DNA from: Deltaproteobacteria bacterium
GTDB taxonomy: Bacteria > Desulfobacterota > Syntrophia > Syntrophales > UBA2210
DNA: 40,959 nt
Assembly (NCBI GenBank): GCA_026388515.1
Contig: JAPLJO010000061.1
Location: 1-40,959 of the forward strand
Direction: 5' to 3'
Shown here: in pieces, positions 15,551 through 23,727 of the stretch
How the letters are laid out: every line of letters starts with the position of its first letter
Numbering within the stretch: position 1 is the stretch's first letter
Notes under the pieces: generated by a model
Databases searched by the model: none
What the model was told of the DNA's origin: nothing
The model's input: the letters and a program-made list of their open reading frames with translations, nothing else
Translations under genes and position numbers: made by a program

Positions 15551-16669
15551 TTAGAATCGCAGCGGGAGTGTCTGTGGAGTGCTCCTGGTTGTGGCGGGCA
15601 CCCGTTCGGGGGATCTTTCCCGGGTGCGCGTTCTCGGCTTTGCAGTGAGGACGGTCTTTTTACCCCACACGGGGTGGCGTTGCGAGGCGAGATTGATGAG
15701 GTGGCTTCCCAACTGGCCGTAAGAGTAGCCGGCCTGCTCGGCGGCGCAGGCGAGGCTCGCATCGGCGCTGATATCGGCATTCGGATTGATATCGAGAACG
15801 TAGAATATGCCGCCTCTGAGACGTACATCGATTCTTCCGTAATCGCGGCATCCCACGGCGATGTACGCCGCCTTGCTCACGAACTCGAGTGCCTGGTACT
15901 CATCGTCGGTGAGGGGCGCGGGAAGCAGCGTCTGGATGCGCTCGTAGGCTTCGGAGCCCGGAATGAACTTCGCGTCCCAGGTGCAGAGCCTGTCCTGGAC
16001 GTCTTTGAAGGAAGAAAAATCCATTTCCACGGGGGGCAGCATTTCGATGTGGCCGTTCCCCCAGATGGATACGTGGAATTCGCGGCCGTCGATGAAATCC
16101 TCGACAAGCGCGGGCTGGCGGTAGGTGTCGAGGATGTAGGTAATCCGCTTCCGGAGTTCTTCTGGGGACATAACGACGGCCTCCCGGGTGATTCCCTCGC
16201 TGCTGTGTTCGTTGACGGCCTTGACGATGGCCGGGAAATGGTTCCACCCGTCATCTTCGAGACTTTCGTAAAGCCGCCATGCGGGCGTGGGGATTCCCAT
16301 CTGGTCGAGGATGTACTTGACGCGGAATTTATCGACGGCGAGAGAAAGTGCCGCGGAGCTTGCACCGGTGAAGGTGAAGTTGAGATGTTCGAGCGTCTGG
16401 GCCACGAGCCATTCGCTGTGCGTGACACCGGGAAAACTCTCGCACCAGTTGAGCACAATAGCTTCGCGGGGATCGTAATCCCTGAGTGTTCCTGCCATGT
16501 CGTCATTCACGATGGGAATCATCGTGGTGGGATGTCCCATCGCAGCCATGGCATCACCGAGCTGGTCGGTGGCAGAGGCGACTTCTTCCCTGTCCTCGTC
16601 GGGCCACCGGGGGTCGAGGTTGTATAAAAGTAAAACGAGTATGTCAGCGGGGTTGATTCTTGCCGGCAC
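15551..16669 (-). CDS. ATP-grasp protein, D-alanine-D-alanine ligase-like
   Basis: 372 residues starting at GTG 16669, with GAGGAGG six bases before it. N-terminal PreATP-like region (ILVLLLYNLDP), then LSLAVDKFRVKYILDQMGIP, where the ATP-grasp lysine-containing lid begins, HFPAIVKAVNEHSSEGIT for the adenine-binding lysine, PALVEDFIDGREFHVSIWG for the glutamates and DYGRIDVRLRGGIFYVLDINPNAD for the metal-binding acidic and asparagine residues. These match the carboxylate-amine ligase fold. It lies apart from murein genes, so it more likely joins a peptide or amino-acid conjugate than makes cell-wall D-Ala-D-Ala. A 260-nt leader with an internal terminator precedes it. Confidence 0.85.
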   Translation of the reverse strand: MPARINPADILVLLLYNLDPRWPDEDREEVASATDQLGDAMAAMGHPTTMIPIVNDDMAGTLRDYDPREAIVLNWCESFPGVTHSEWLVAQTLEHLNFTFTGASSAALSLAVDKFRVKYILDQMGIPTPAWRLYESLEDDGWNHFPAIVKAVNEHSSEGITREAVVMSPEELRKRITYILDTYRQPALVEDFIDGREFHVSIWGNGHIEMLPPVEMDFSSFKDVQDRLCTWDAKFIPGSEAYERIQTLLPAPLTDDEYQALEFVSKAAYIAVGCRDYGRIDVRLRGGIFYVLDINPNADISADASLACAAEQAGYSYGQLGSHLINLASQRHPVWGKKTVLTAKPRTRTRERSPERVPATTRSTPQTLPLRF

Positions 16670-16820
16670 TCTAGGCCTCCTCGCCTTTTATCCAGTGCTG
16701 TTACCCTCTCCCACTCTCCCGATGGTGTTCACCTCCCTGTCTCGTACCGTGTCCGGCTCAGTCCGTTGTCGAACCCCGTACGCGCATACCTGAATCAAAT
16801 TTCCGGAAGGCCGCATGGCG

Positions 16821-16855
16821 AAAAAAAGCCCCATTCTCATCCATGAAAATGGGGT
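16821..16855 (-). terminator. intrinsic terminator in the leader of the ATP-grasp gene
   Basis: On the minus strand ACCCCATT pairs with AATGGGGC's first bases (arms 16848-16855 and 16828-16835) around a 12-nt loop, followed by seven T (16821-16827). It may end the amidohydrolase transcript, but it also lies downstream of the promoter at 16941-16968 and upstream of GTG 16669, so it could act as an attenuator. The gap 16670-17061 has no gene. Confidence 0.75.
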
Positions 16856-16940
16856 CACCCGATAACCGAACCCTTATTTTTCCCGTGTATCTGTCGGACA
16901 CGGGGATGCTCGCCTGTGCGATGTGTTGTCATTTGGCGTG

Positions 16941-16968
16941 ACTATACATTCGCAGATATAATTGTCAA
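16941..16968 (-). promoter_or_regulatory. sigma-70-type promoter for the ATP-grasp gene
   Basis: On the minus strand a perfect TTGACA (16963-16968), a 16-bp spacer and TATAGT (16941-16946). Start near 16934, about 265 nt before the GTG start codon. Confidence 0.65.
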
Positions 16969-17061
16969 GAATTTTGTGCAGCTTTTTATAAATAATTTTC
17001 CGGAGAAATGTTCATGAAACATTGTCGTACGCGGGAATCCTTGTCCAGCAAGGTTTTGCGG

Positions 17062-18579
17062 TCAATACATCTTCAGGAAATAATTCGTCACTGCATTCTG
17101 AAGCGAGGTGAAGGGTGAGCGCATGATGAGTCCGCCGATGCGCGAGAGAAGGGCGGTCTTCGCATCGATCGGGAACACCGCGCGCATCACCGCCTCCCCC
17201 TGGCTGAATCCTTTCCCGGCACCGCCGGCGATTATCTTTTTGCTGGAACGCGCGAGCCTCGCGGACACGGACGGCCAGTCAACACCGATGAGGGTGCCCC
17301 CTCGCTTCACCGGCACACCGGCGATGAACACGCTGTCCACGTCGCCGGCTCCCGCGCTCATGACGACCGCACCGACGGGGTTGACGAGCGGCACCATGCC
17401 GGCACGATCCGCGCGAATCATGATGATGTCGGCCTGCCTGCCGGGAGTGAGGCTGCCCGTGATGCCGTCGAGACCGGCGGCACGGGCGCCGCCGCTGGTG
17501 GCGACTTCCAGGATGTCCCGTGCTTTCATCCGGATTGCCGTCGGCATCAGTCCCTTCCTGTTCATCTCCTCGTTTTCAAGGGCGCGCTGGACCTGGAGGT
17601 TGAGCCGCATCTGCGTGAACATGTCGGCGCTCTGGTTGGAGACGATGTCAATCCCGAGGCCGGCGCGGCCACCGGCGGCGAGCACGCGTGAGGTGACGGG
17701 AAACCCCATGCCCATCTGGAGTTCCGTCTCCGGCGTGCACACGAGACAGGCGCCGGAATCGGCGAGCAGCCGCAATTCATGATCGGTAAGACTCCATCCG
17801 TGAACGAAATGAAAATCCGGCCCGAGGAGCCCCGCACGATGGAGGCGCAGAACGTACCGGGTATGCGCGCTCATGGCGCCGAGACCGCAGTGGGCGCTGA
17901 TGCGTCGTGCACCGATGGCGCGTGCAAGGGCGATTTCACGCCGGGAATACTCCATGGGGAAGAATTCCGCTTCGGTGAGCGCGATGCCGAGCATCACGCG
18001 GCCGTCATCGGATGAAAAGTAGCGCGTCCGGAGGCGCCGCACATCATCGAAGTGCCACGCGGGCGGAAGAAACCGGCCGAGCGACACCTTTTCATGGACA
18101 GCGGGATTTCCGAACATGCCGTAACAGAGGACGCCGCGGATGCCGGAGTCCGTGAATGCGCGGACCACTTCGTCGGCGTGGTCGGGGCTGTTCATGATGT
18201 GGGAGTGGTCGATGATGGTCGTGATGCCCGCGTTGATGGCGTCGAGGAAGCCGGCATAGCATCCGAGGTACGCGTCGTCGGGATCGAAGAACGAGCTGTA
18301 GATGCTCCGTATGCGTGAGGAGTAGTCGTAGAGACTCCAGTCGGCGGTCAGCGCCCGGAGCTGCGTCTGCCACATATGGCGGTGGCAGTCAATGAAACCC
18401 GGCATGACAATCGTGCCCCGTGCATCGATGACCTGTGCGTCGCCGGCGGTGATGTGTGGTGCGACCAGGGCGATGCGGTCTCCCTCGATGAGCACATCGG
18501 CATCCGCCATTTCACCGAGGGCAGGGTCCATGGTAAGCACATATCCACCCTGAAGAAGTTTCCTCCCTTCCGAAGCCAT
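17062..18579 (-). CDS. amidohydrolase family protein (cytosine/adenosine deaminase-type)
   Basis: 505 residues from ATG 18579, fixed by GGAGG seven bases upstream; the frame is open further, but that part has no homology. The start gives the small beta domain (LLQGGYVLTMD, then GTIVMPGFIDCHRHMWQ, whose HRH is the first metal pair). Later barrel motifs are ISAHCGLGAMS with its histidine, FHFVHGWSLTDHELRLL with the second histidine and GIDIVSNQSADMF with the metal aspartate. LTPGRQADIIMI closes the beta domain. This is the group of S-adenosylhomocysteine deaminase, SsnA and triazine hydrolases; substrate unknown. The C-terminal 40 residues are an unusual hydrophobic-basic extension. Confidence 0.88.
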   Translation of the reverse strand: MASEGRKLLQGGYVLTMDPALGEMADADVLIEGDRIALVAPHITAGDAQVIDARGTIVMPGFIDCHRHMWQTQLRALTADWSLYDYSSRIRSIYSSFFDPDDAYLGCYAGFLDAINAGITTIIDHSHIMNSPDHADEVVRAFTDSGIRGVLCYGMFGNPAVHEKVSLGRFLPPAWHFDDVRRLRTRYFSSDDGRVMLGIALTEAEFFPMEYSRREIALARAIGARRISAHCGLGAMSAHTRYVLRLHRAGLLGPDFHFVHGWSLTDHELRLLADSGACLVCTPETELQMGMGFPVTSRVLAAGGRAGLGIDIVSNQSADMFTQMRLNLQVQRALENEEMNRKGLMPTAIRMKARDILEVATSGGARAAGLDGITGSLTPGRQADIIMIRADRAGMVPLVNPVGAVVMSAGAGDVDSVFIAGVPVKRGGTLIGVDWPSVSARLARSSKKIIAGGAGKGFSQGEAVMRAVFPIDAKTALLSRIGGLIMRSPFTSLQNAVTNYFLKMY

Positions 18580-18789
18580 GAGATAACCTCCTGTGTGAAA
18601 TGTCCGGCCGCGCGGATTCCCCCGGCGGGCTGGATTCGCGTCCGCGAGAATACATGGTTCGGGGTGTTTTGAAAAGGAATAAGAAAAACAGGACGAAGAG
18701 AAAACGCGCGCATTACGGGGATGGACGTGCATCACCATACTAAGGCAGTTGCTGATGTCTTCGGAAAGAGTAAGTGATGTGCCGGGTGA

Positions 18790-19437
18790 TTAGATTTTTG
18801 ACGCCGACGGAGTCGTCGCGTCCCGGTAATGCTGGTAATAGGTGTTTACCTGTTCGATGAATCGCTGTGTGGCGCCATAGGGGGGGACTCCCTGATAGGC
18901 GATTACTTTTTCGATGCCCGCGTTGTACGCCGCAAGGGCGAGTTCCACATCGCCATCACAGCGATCGAGGAGCTGCCTGAAGTATTTTACGCCCGCCTCG
19001 ATGTTGTGCTCCGGGTCGAAGATATTTTCCACGCCGAGCGCTTCCGCTGTCCCGGGCATGAGCTGCATCAACCCCTGGGCGCCGTTCGCCGATATGGCCT
19101 GGGGGTCATAGCCCGATTCCGCCTTGATGATTGCCATGACAAGGGCAGGGTCCACCCCGTACTGGCGAGCGGCCTTTTCGATGATCGTCCGGTAGAGAAG
19201 TTTCGTATGCCGGCGGGGAGTTTGAGCGGTTGCCACCCAGGACTCCTTTGCGGGTTTCTTATGCTGCGCGGTATCCGAGATGTCGAGCCGATAAACTTCA
19301 GCCCGTGCAACGACTGCCGGGACATCGCCCTCGCTTTTATAGACAGAATAAGCATTCGGAAGCACTGCCAGCTCCAAACCCATGATAATCCAGAGGGATA
19401 AAGCTACGGCGTGTTTCCAGTCATATTTGGCCTGCAT
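18790..19437 (-). CDS. lytic transglycosylase (SLT domain)
   Basis: 215 residues. Residues 8-30 form a hydrophobic N-terminal anchor or signal sequence (AVALSLWIIMGLELAVL). A linker to about 80 follows, then the soluble lytic transglycosylase domain: IIEKAARQYGVDPALVMAII, KAESGYDPQA with catalytic Glu107, GAQGLMQLMPGTAEALGV and AGVKYFRQLL, ending with LALAAYNAGIEKV. It cuts peptidoglycan glycan chains in the periplasm. No LysM or other binding domain is attached. The ribosome site is poor (AGCGGAA). Confidence 0.9.
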   Translation of the reverse strand: MQAKYDWKHAVALSLWIIMGLELAVLPNAYSVYKSEGDVPAVVARAEVYRLDISDTAQHKKPAKESWVATAQTPRRHTKLLYRTIIEKAARQYGVDPALVMAIIKAESGYDPQAISANGAQGLMQLMPGTAEALGVENIFDPEHNIEAGVKYFRQLLDRCDGDVELALAAYNAGIEKVIAYQGVPPYGATQRFIEQVNTYYQHYRDATTPSASKI

Positions 19438-19524
19438 TTCCGCTCACTATGCTGGGGATTTCTTTGCTGGGTGGGCCTTTTAGGGGAATATTACTCCCCT
19501 GTCAAGCAAAAAATGGCCCTCCTG

Positions 19525-19683
19525 CTACTGTGTGTCGGTGGATTTTCCTGTATTTTCAGAGTCTTTGCCTGCCTCCTGGCAGGCATTTCTCATTCAGGTA
19601 GAAATGCCCATTCTGGGCAGTACGTAGAACTGGAGGATGAACCAGGCGGCAATGATACCGCTCACTGCGAGAAATGTCTTCAT
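19525..19683 (-). CDS. 52-residue membrane-anchored predicted selenoprotein with in-frame UGA
   Basis: ATG 19683 has CAGGAG seven bases upstream. The peptide starts MKTFLAVSGIIAAWFILQFY, an N-terminal membrane anchor, continues VLPRMGIST and meets TGA (19594-19596, codon 30). Reading through gives Sec-MRNAC, then a polar tail to TAG at 19525. Right after the UGA is a perfect 8-bp hairpin with loop AGGA, correctly spaced for a bacterial SECIS. If Sec is inserted, Sec30 and Cys35 could form a selenenylsulfide outside the membrane. If not, the product is a 29-residue membrane peptide. I recall no named family. It is not co-directional with any gene close upstream; the transglycosylase lies downstream on the same strand. 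Confidence 0.7.
19566..19585 (-). promoter_or_regulatory. SECIS-like hairpin of the 52-residue selenoprotein gene
   Basis: TGCCTGCC and GGCAGGCA form eight perfect pairs around the loop AGGA. The stem begins 8 nt after the UGA, so the loop starts 17 nt after it, with G at its second position. Confidence 0.72.
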
Positions 19684-19709
19684 TAATATACTCCTGTCGA
19701 TTCGGGGGT

Positions 19710-19738
19710 ATACTATGATGCCACGGAAATGAAATCAA
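19710..19738 (-). promoter_or_regulatory. possible promoter for the small selenoprotein gene
   Basis: On the minus strand TTGATT (19733-19738), 17-bp spacer, TAGTAT (19710-19715), with a start about 20 nt before ATG 19683. Confidence 0.4.
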
Positions 19739-19896
19739 GCTTAAATACTGCTCGATAAAAGATCTCATTATTGCGGGAATCACTCAATTTTGTGGCCATT
19801 GCTCTTCCACCTTGCAATATCCGGCGGGATGCGTATGATGAAGATTGTTCTCGCCGCTCTTAAAAAACCTTACCGGGTATCGACACATAATACTGC

Positions 19897-19925
19897 TTGA
19901 CAGCATGAGGGTGTCATTATAGTAA
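19897..19925 (+). promoter_or_regulatory. promoter of the aldehyde oxidoreductase block
   Basis: Perfect TTGACA (19897-19902), 17-bp spacer, TAGTAA (19920-19925); TATAGT two bases earlier is an alternative -10. A cluster of TTAAG and CTTAA half-sites follows directly (about 19928-19950) and could be an operator. The rest of the 19684-20088 gap shows no gene. Confidence 0.5.
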
Positions 19926-20088
19926 AGCCTTAAGTTAAGCTTTAAGCTTCTATGGCTTCGTGAACAATCAGTTTTTCGGCCCGTATGGAATCAGGCAGGT
20001 GAGGGAATGGAAGGTTGCGGAGTGGAGGGAGTCAGCGCACACAGGGAACGGTCACCGAAAATCTGAAAAGGACGAAAGGAGCGTGTAT

Positions 20089-20277
20089 ATGTCGGAAATT
20101 CAACCAAAGGGCGAACATATCCGTCAGGCGATAAAATGGCTGTCGGCGAGACTGGAGGACAATGACGGAACCCCGATGGGCAAACTCATCGAACAGGCGG
20201 GCCGGGAGTTTGATCTTTCTCCTCTGGACCAGGAATTTCTCATTTCATTTTACAAAAAGGCAAGAGAAAAGAAATAA
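20089..20277 (+). CDS. small conserved-looking hypothetical protein
   Basis: 62 residues. ATG 20089 has AAAGGAG seven bases upstream. The protein is soluble, charged and predicted helical (HIRQAIKWLSARLEDNDG, then MGKLIEQAGREFDLSPLD), with no cysteine or metal motif. It comes first after the promoter at 19897 and 166 bp before the aldehyde oxidoreductase gene, so it could be an accessory or regulator of that block. I do not recognise the family. Confidence 0.7.
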   Translation: MSEIQPKGEHIRQAIKWLSARLEDNDGTPMGKLIEQAGREFDLSPLDQEFLISFYKKAREKK

Positions 20278-20443
20278 TATGGCAGGTTATGGCCTTTGGC
20301 GGCCGTGAAGCGAAGGAGTCTCGTCCGGGGAGAGAGGAGGCGGGGCCTGTTCATGGTTCGGGCCGCGGCATTTCATCGTTCCGGAGGCATCCTTTTCCGT
20401 TCTTTCCGAAACCGGTTGCATCGTTTCTTTCGAAGGGGGTGCT

Positions 20444-22306
20444 ATGGGCGGTAATCACAATCGTTTTCTTGAAATTGATCTCAGTGCACGGTCAACGGCT
20501 GTCACGAGTATTGACCCAGCCTTATTCTCTGCTTTCATAGGCGGGAGTACCCTCGCCGCACGGCTCTTCCTTGACACGCTGGATGTCAAGAGGGACCCGC
20601 TCTCACCGGACAGTTCCCTTTTCATCATGACGGGTCCTCTCACGGGCACCAGTTTCCCCGGAAGCTCACGGTTCGTCATGTGCGCCCGGTCGCCGCTCAC
20701 CGGAATCTGGGGCGAATCGGCATCGGGCGGAACATTCGGCGCCGAACTGAAGCGGGCAGGATTTGACGGCGTCATCATCAGGGGGAAATCAACGCATCCC
20801 TGCGTGATCACCGTTGAGGATCAGAATGCAGCCATCGTCGATGCCGGTGACCTCTGGGGGAAGGATACGTACGAAACCATAGATATCCTGAGAAAGCGGG
20901 GCGGTGAAGAACGGCCGGCACGGGTGCTCGCCATCGGTCCCGCCGGGGAGCACCTGGTCAAGTTCGCCAACGTCTGCAACGACAAGGCCCATTATATCGG
21001 ACGCACCGGCATGGGAGCGGTGCTGGGCAGCAAACGTATCAAGGCCATCACCTGCAGGGGAACGGGGACAGTCCCGGTTGCTTCGGAAGAAAATTTCCGC
21101 AATGTCCGGAAGGCCGCTCTCGAGGAGATAAAGAATTCGCTCATGTCCCGGACCTTCCATGAGCTCGGTACGGCGGCCGCCATGGAGCTTGGCATGACCA
21201 CCGGCGACGTGCCCATCAAGAACTGGTCCGTCGGCGTGGATTATGCCATGGGTCTTGCCCTGGGCGGTACAGCGGTGGCCGAGAAAATGCTCAAAAAGAG
21301 GGTCGCCTGCTATGCCTGCCCGATTGCCTGCAAGCCCGTCGTGGTGGTTGACGATCCGAAGTACGGCATTGCCGAAGGCCCGGGGCCGGAGTATGAAACG
21401 CTGGGCAGTTTCGGCACCATGATCATGAACGACAACATCTACGCCGTTGCGCGGGTGAACGACCTGTGCAACCGCCTCGGTGTTGAGACGATTACGGGAG
21501 GCGCCACCATCGCCTTTATCATGGAAATGTACGAAAAGGGGCTCCTCACCAGGGATGATCTCGACGGACTCGATATGACCTGGGGCAACATCGATGCCGC
21601 CATCGTGCTGGTGAAAAAAATCGCCTACCGCGAGGGGTTCGGGGACCGCGCCGCCGAGGGAAGCAGGGCGCTTGCCCGGAGCATCGGCGGGGAGGCGCTC
21701 GACTGCGTGGTGGAGGTCAAAGGGCTGGAGCCCCCCATGCATGATCCCCGCGGATTTCACGGTATGGGGCTCGCCTATATGAATTCCAACCGCGGGGCCT
21801 GCCATCTCCAGCACTCCGACCAGGCCATTGAAATGGGCATGGTTTCATGGAATGAAGTGGGGCTGAAGGATGACTACCCGGGACCGGTGAGTGAAGGGAA
21901 GGCCGAGATGGTGTATATCGGCGAGAATATCGGGCAGATGGCGAATTCCGTCTGCGTCTGCCATTTCGTCCACTGGTGCATGGGGCTCACCAATCTTCTT
22001 GACGGCCTGAACGCCGTCACCGGCTACGGCTTCTCCCTCGACGATTTCATGGAGGCCGGTAAGCGCTCCTGGGTTCTCAAGAGGGCCATCAACAACCTTT
22101 TCGGCGTCACCGCGAAGGACGACCGCCTGCCCAAACGGATTCTCACCCCGCTCGCCGAGGGGGCTGCCGAGGGCATCATCCCTGATATGAAACTGATGAA
22201 GCGCGAGTATTACAGGATTCGAGGCCTCAATGACGAGGGATTCCCAAAACCGGAACTTCTCGACTCTCTGGGGCTTGGATTTATCAAGGAACGACTCTAC
22301 GGATAA
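20444..22306 (+). CDS. tungsten-containing aldehyde:ferredoxin oxidoreductase
   Basis: 620 residues. The N-terminal domain has the family pattern FIGGSTLAARLFLDTLD, then MTGPLTGTSFPGSSRFVM, and SPLTGIWGESASGGTFGAEL, which bind the bis-tungstopterin. The 4Fe-4S cluster ligands are ACYACPIACK (Cys289, Cys292, Cys296), completed by a cysteine near 504-512 (SVCVCHFVHWCMG). Length is normal. The enzyme oxidises aldehydes to carboxylic acids with ferredoxin, or the reverse, in the cytoplasm of anaerobes. ATG 20444 is preceded by AAGGGGG. It heads a tight run with SCP2, alcohol dehydrogenase and CoA-ligase genes, so it probably handles the aldehyde intermediate. Confidence 0.93.
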   Translation: MGGNHNRFLEIDLSARSTAVTSIDPALFSAFIGGSTLAARLFLDTLDVKRDPLSPDSSLFIMTGPLTGTSFPGSSRFVMCARSPLTGIWGESASGGTFGAELKRAGFDGVIIRGKSTHPCVITVEDQNAAIVDAGDLWGKDTYETIDILRKRGGEERPARVLAIGPAGEHLVKFANVCNDKAHYIGRTGMGAVLGSKRIKAITCRGTGTVPVASEENFRNVRKAALEEIKNSLMSRTFHELGTAAAMELGMTTGDVPIKNWSVGVDYAMGLALGGTAVAEKMLKKRVACYACPIACKPVVVVDDPKYGIAEGPGPEYETLGSFGTMIMNDNIYAVARVNDLCNRLGVETITGGATIAFIMEMYEKGLLTRDDLDGLDMTWGNIDAAIVLVKKIAYREGFGDRAAEGSRALARSIGGEALDCVVEVKGLEPPMHDPRGFHGMGLAYMNSNRGACHLQHSDQAIEMGMVSWNEVGLKDDYPGPVSEGKAEMVYIGENIGQMANSVCVCHFVHWCMGLTNLLDGLNAVTGYGFSLDDFMEAGKRSWVLKRAINNLFGVTAKDDRLPKRILTPLAEGAAEGIIPDMKLMKREYYRIRGLNDEGFPKPELLDSLGLGFIKERLYG

Positions 22307-22318
22307 GGAGGGTGATTC

Positions 22319-22741
22319 ATGGCGAAGCTGAAGGTGTTTTCGGACGAGTGGTGCAACGCATGGGCGGACAAAATCAGGGAAAGCAAGGAATTTCCAATTC
22401 ACAACAAGGGATGGGAGGGAGACATCGGTTGCTGTATCTCCAAGGACCCCAAGGCCAATCTTCCCGAGGACAAGTACCTCTATGTCAATTTTTTTGACGG
22501 GAAAGTGCTCGACGTGAGAATGGCCGACAAGGAAACGGCGGAAAATACCAAGTTCGTCATTTCCGGCGAATACATCCGGTGGAAACAGGTGGCCAGGGGT
22601 GAACTGGACGCGGTGAAGGCGATGATGCAGGGGAAACTGAAGCTGAAGGGGAACCTTCCCTACGTGGTGAAATACGTGAAAGGTGTTCAGGAAACCATCA
22701 AATGCCTCGTCGCACTCGACAGTGAATTCCCCGATGATTAG
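22319..22741 (+). CDS. SCP2 sterol-transfer-like domain protein
   Basis: 140 residues, with AAGGAGG before ATG and only 12 bp after the oxidoreductase stop. The fold pattern is that of SCP2: an N-terminal helix (SDEWCNAWADKIRESKEF), beta strands (DKYLYVNFFDGKVLDVRM), FVISGEYIRWKQVARGELDA, then MMQGKLKLKGNLPYVVKYVK near the end. SCP2 domains bind hydrophobic acyl compounds. Placed between aldehyde and alcohol oxidising enzymes, it could carry or present a hydrophobic or CoA-bound intermediate; this is inference. Confidence 0.85.
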   Translation: MAKLKVFSDEWCNAWADKIRESKEFPIHNKGWEGDIGCCISKDPKANLPEDKYLYVNFFDGKVLDVRMADKETAENTKFVISGEYIRWKQVARGELDAVKAMMQGKLKLKGNLPYVVKYVKGVQETIKCLVALDSEFPDD

Positions 22742-22752
22742 GAGGTGCGGCG

Positions 22753-23724
22753 GTGAGCTACAGCCCTGATTTGAGTTTCATATACTTTGCCCCCACCAAG
22801 GTCGTCTATGGTGTGGGATCCGTGAGTGAGCTCCCCATGGAGGTGTCGAACCTGGGGAAAAGAGTGGTCCTTGTCACCGACCGCGGCATCTGCGACGCAG
22901 GACTGGTGGATGAGGTGAGGGATATCCTCGGGGATTCGCTGGCGGGTATATTTGCCGATGTCCCTCAGGATACCGGTATGGAGGTATGCGACCGGGGGGC
23001 GGAATACGCCGGCTCGGTGGGGGCAGATGTGCTGGTAAGTCTTGGAGGCGGGAGCGTGATTGATACGGCGAAAGGCATGTCGATCATCATGACCGAAGGC
23101 GGCTCGCTCTCGGACTTCCAGGGTATGCAGATGCTCACCCGGCCCCAGACGCCCCACATCGTCATTCCCACCACGGCGGGGACGGGCTCCGAGGTCACCT
23201 CGGCGGCGGTGGTGCTCAACCGGGAGCAGGGGCAGAAAATCATTATCTACGAATACCACATCACGCCCCGGGTGGCGATCCTCGATCGCGGTCAGATGCA
23301 GGTCGCGGCGCTGCTCGCAGGCTGGGCGTTTTCCAACGCGCTCCTAGGCCTGGTACATGCCATGGCGCATTCGATCGGCGCCGTGAGAGGCATTCCCCAC
23401 GGTCTCGCGAACGGGCTCTTTCTCCCCCATGTCATGCGGTTCAACCTCGAGGAGGTTCCCGGGCTCACGGCGGATATCGCCGAGGCCTTGGGTGTGAACA
23501 TCCACGGCATGGCGCCCCTGGAGGCGGGGAAGGCGGGTATCGCGGCGATAGAGGCACTGCAGGATCGCATCAGGCTTCCCCGGAGGCTGAGGGACATTGG
23601 GGTACAGGAAGAGGACCTCAAAAAAGCGGCGGAGCTTGCCATGAGCGACGGATCCGTCGTCTACAATCCGCGCATGGTGCTTTCATCGGATGAAGTCCTT
23701 GAAGTCTACAGAAAGGCGTACTGA
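22753..23724 (+). CDS. iron-containing alcohol dehydrogenase with an internal deletion of the metal-binding segment
   Basis: 323 residues, about 60 fewer than usual. The NAD-binding half is complete: VVYGVGSVSELP, LGGGSVIDTAKGMSI, IPTTAGTGSEVTSAAV. After VAILD (residue 178) normal relatives continue with about 60 residues holding the GMDALTHAxE motif, whose Asp and His are two of four iron ligands. Here the frame jumps to RGQMQVAALLAGWAFSNALL, typical of the segment after that stretch. The other two ligands remain (His202, His216, in GLVHAMAHSIGA and IPHGLANG). No stop or frameshift occurs. The product is probably inactive as a normal dehydrogenase or works without iron; an assembly error is possible. 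It overlaps nothing and follows the SCP2 gene by 11 bp. Confidence 0.88.
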   Translation: MSYSPDLSFIYFAPTKVVYGVGSVSELPMEVSNLGKRVVLVTDRGICDAGLVDEVRDILGDSLAGIFADVPQDTGMEVCDRGAEYAGSVGADVLVSLGGGSVIDTAKGMSIIMTEGGSLSDFQGMQMLTRPQTPHIVIPTTAGTGSEVTSAAVVLNREQGQKIIIYEYHITPRVAILDRGQMQVAALLAGWAFSNALLGLVHAMAHSIGAVRGIPHGLANGLFLPHVMRFNLEEVPGLTADIAEALGVNIHGMAPLEAGKAGIAAIEALQDRIRLPRRLRDIGVQEEDLKKAAELAMSDGSVVYNPRMVLSSDEVLEVYRKAY

Positions 23725-23727
23725 GCG

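Noticed and set aside
19411-19686. Plus-strand open frame opposite the small selenoprotein
   Set aside because: It lacks a ribosome site and motif and overlaps the transglycosylase start. The minus strand offers a ribosome site, membrane anchor and SECIS-like hairpin.
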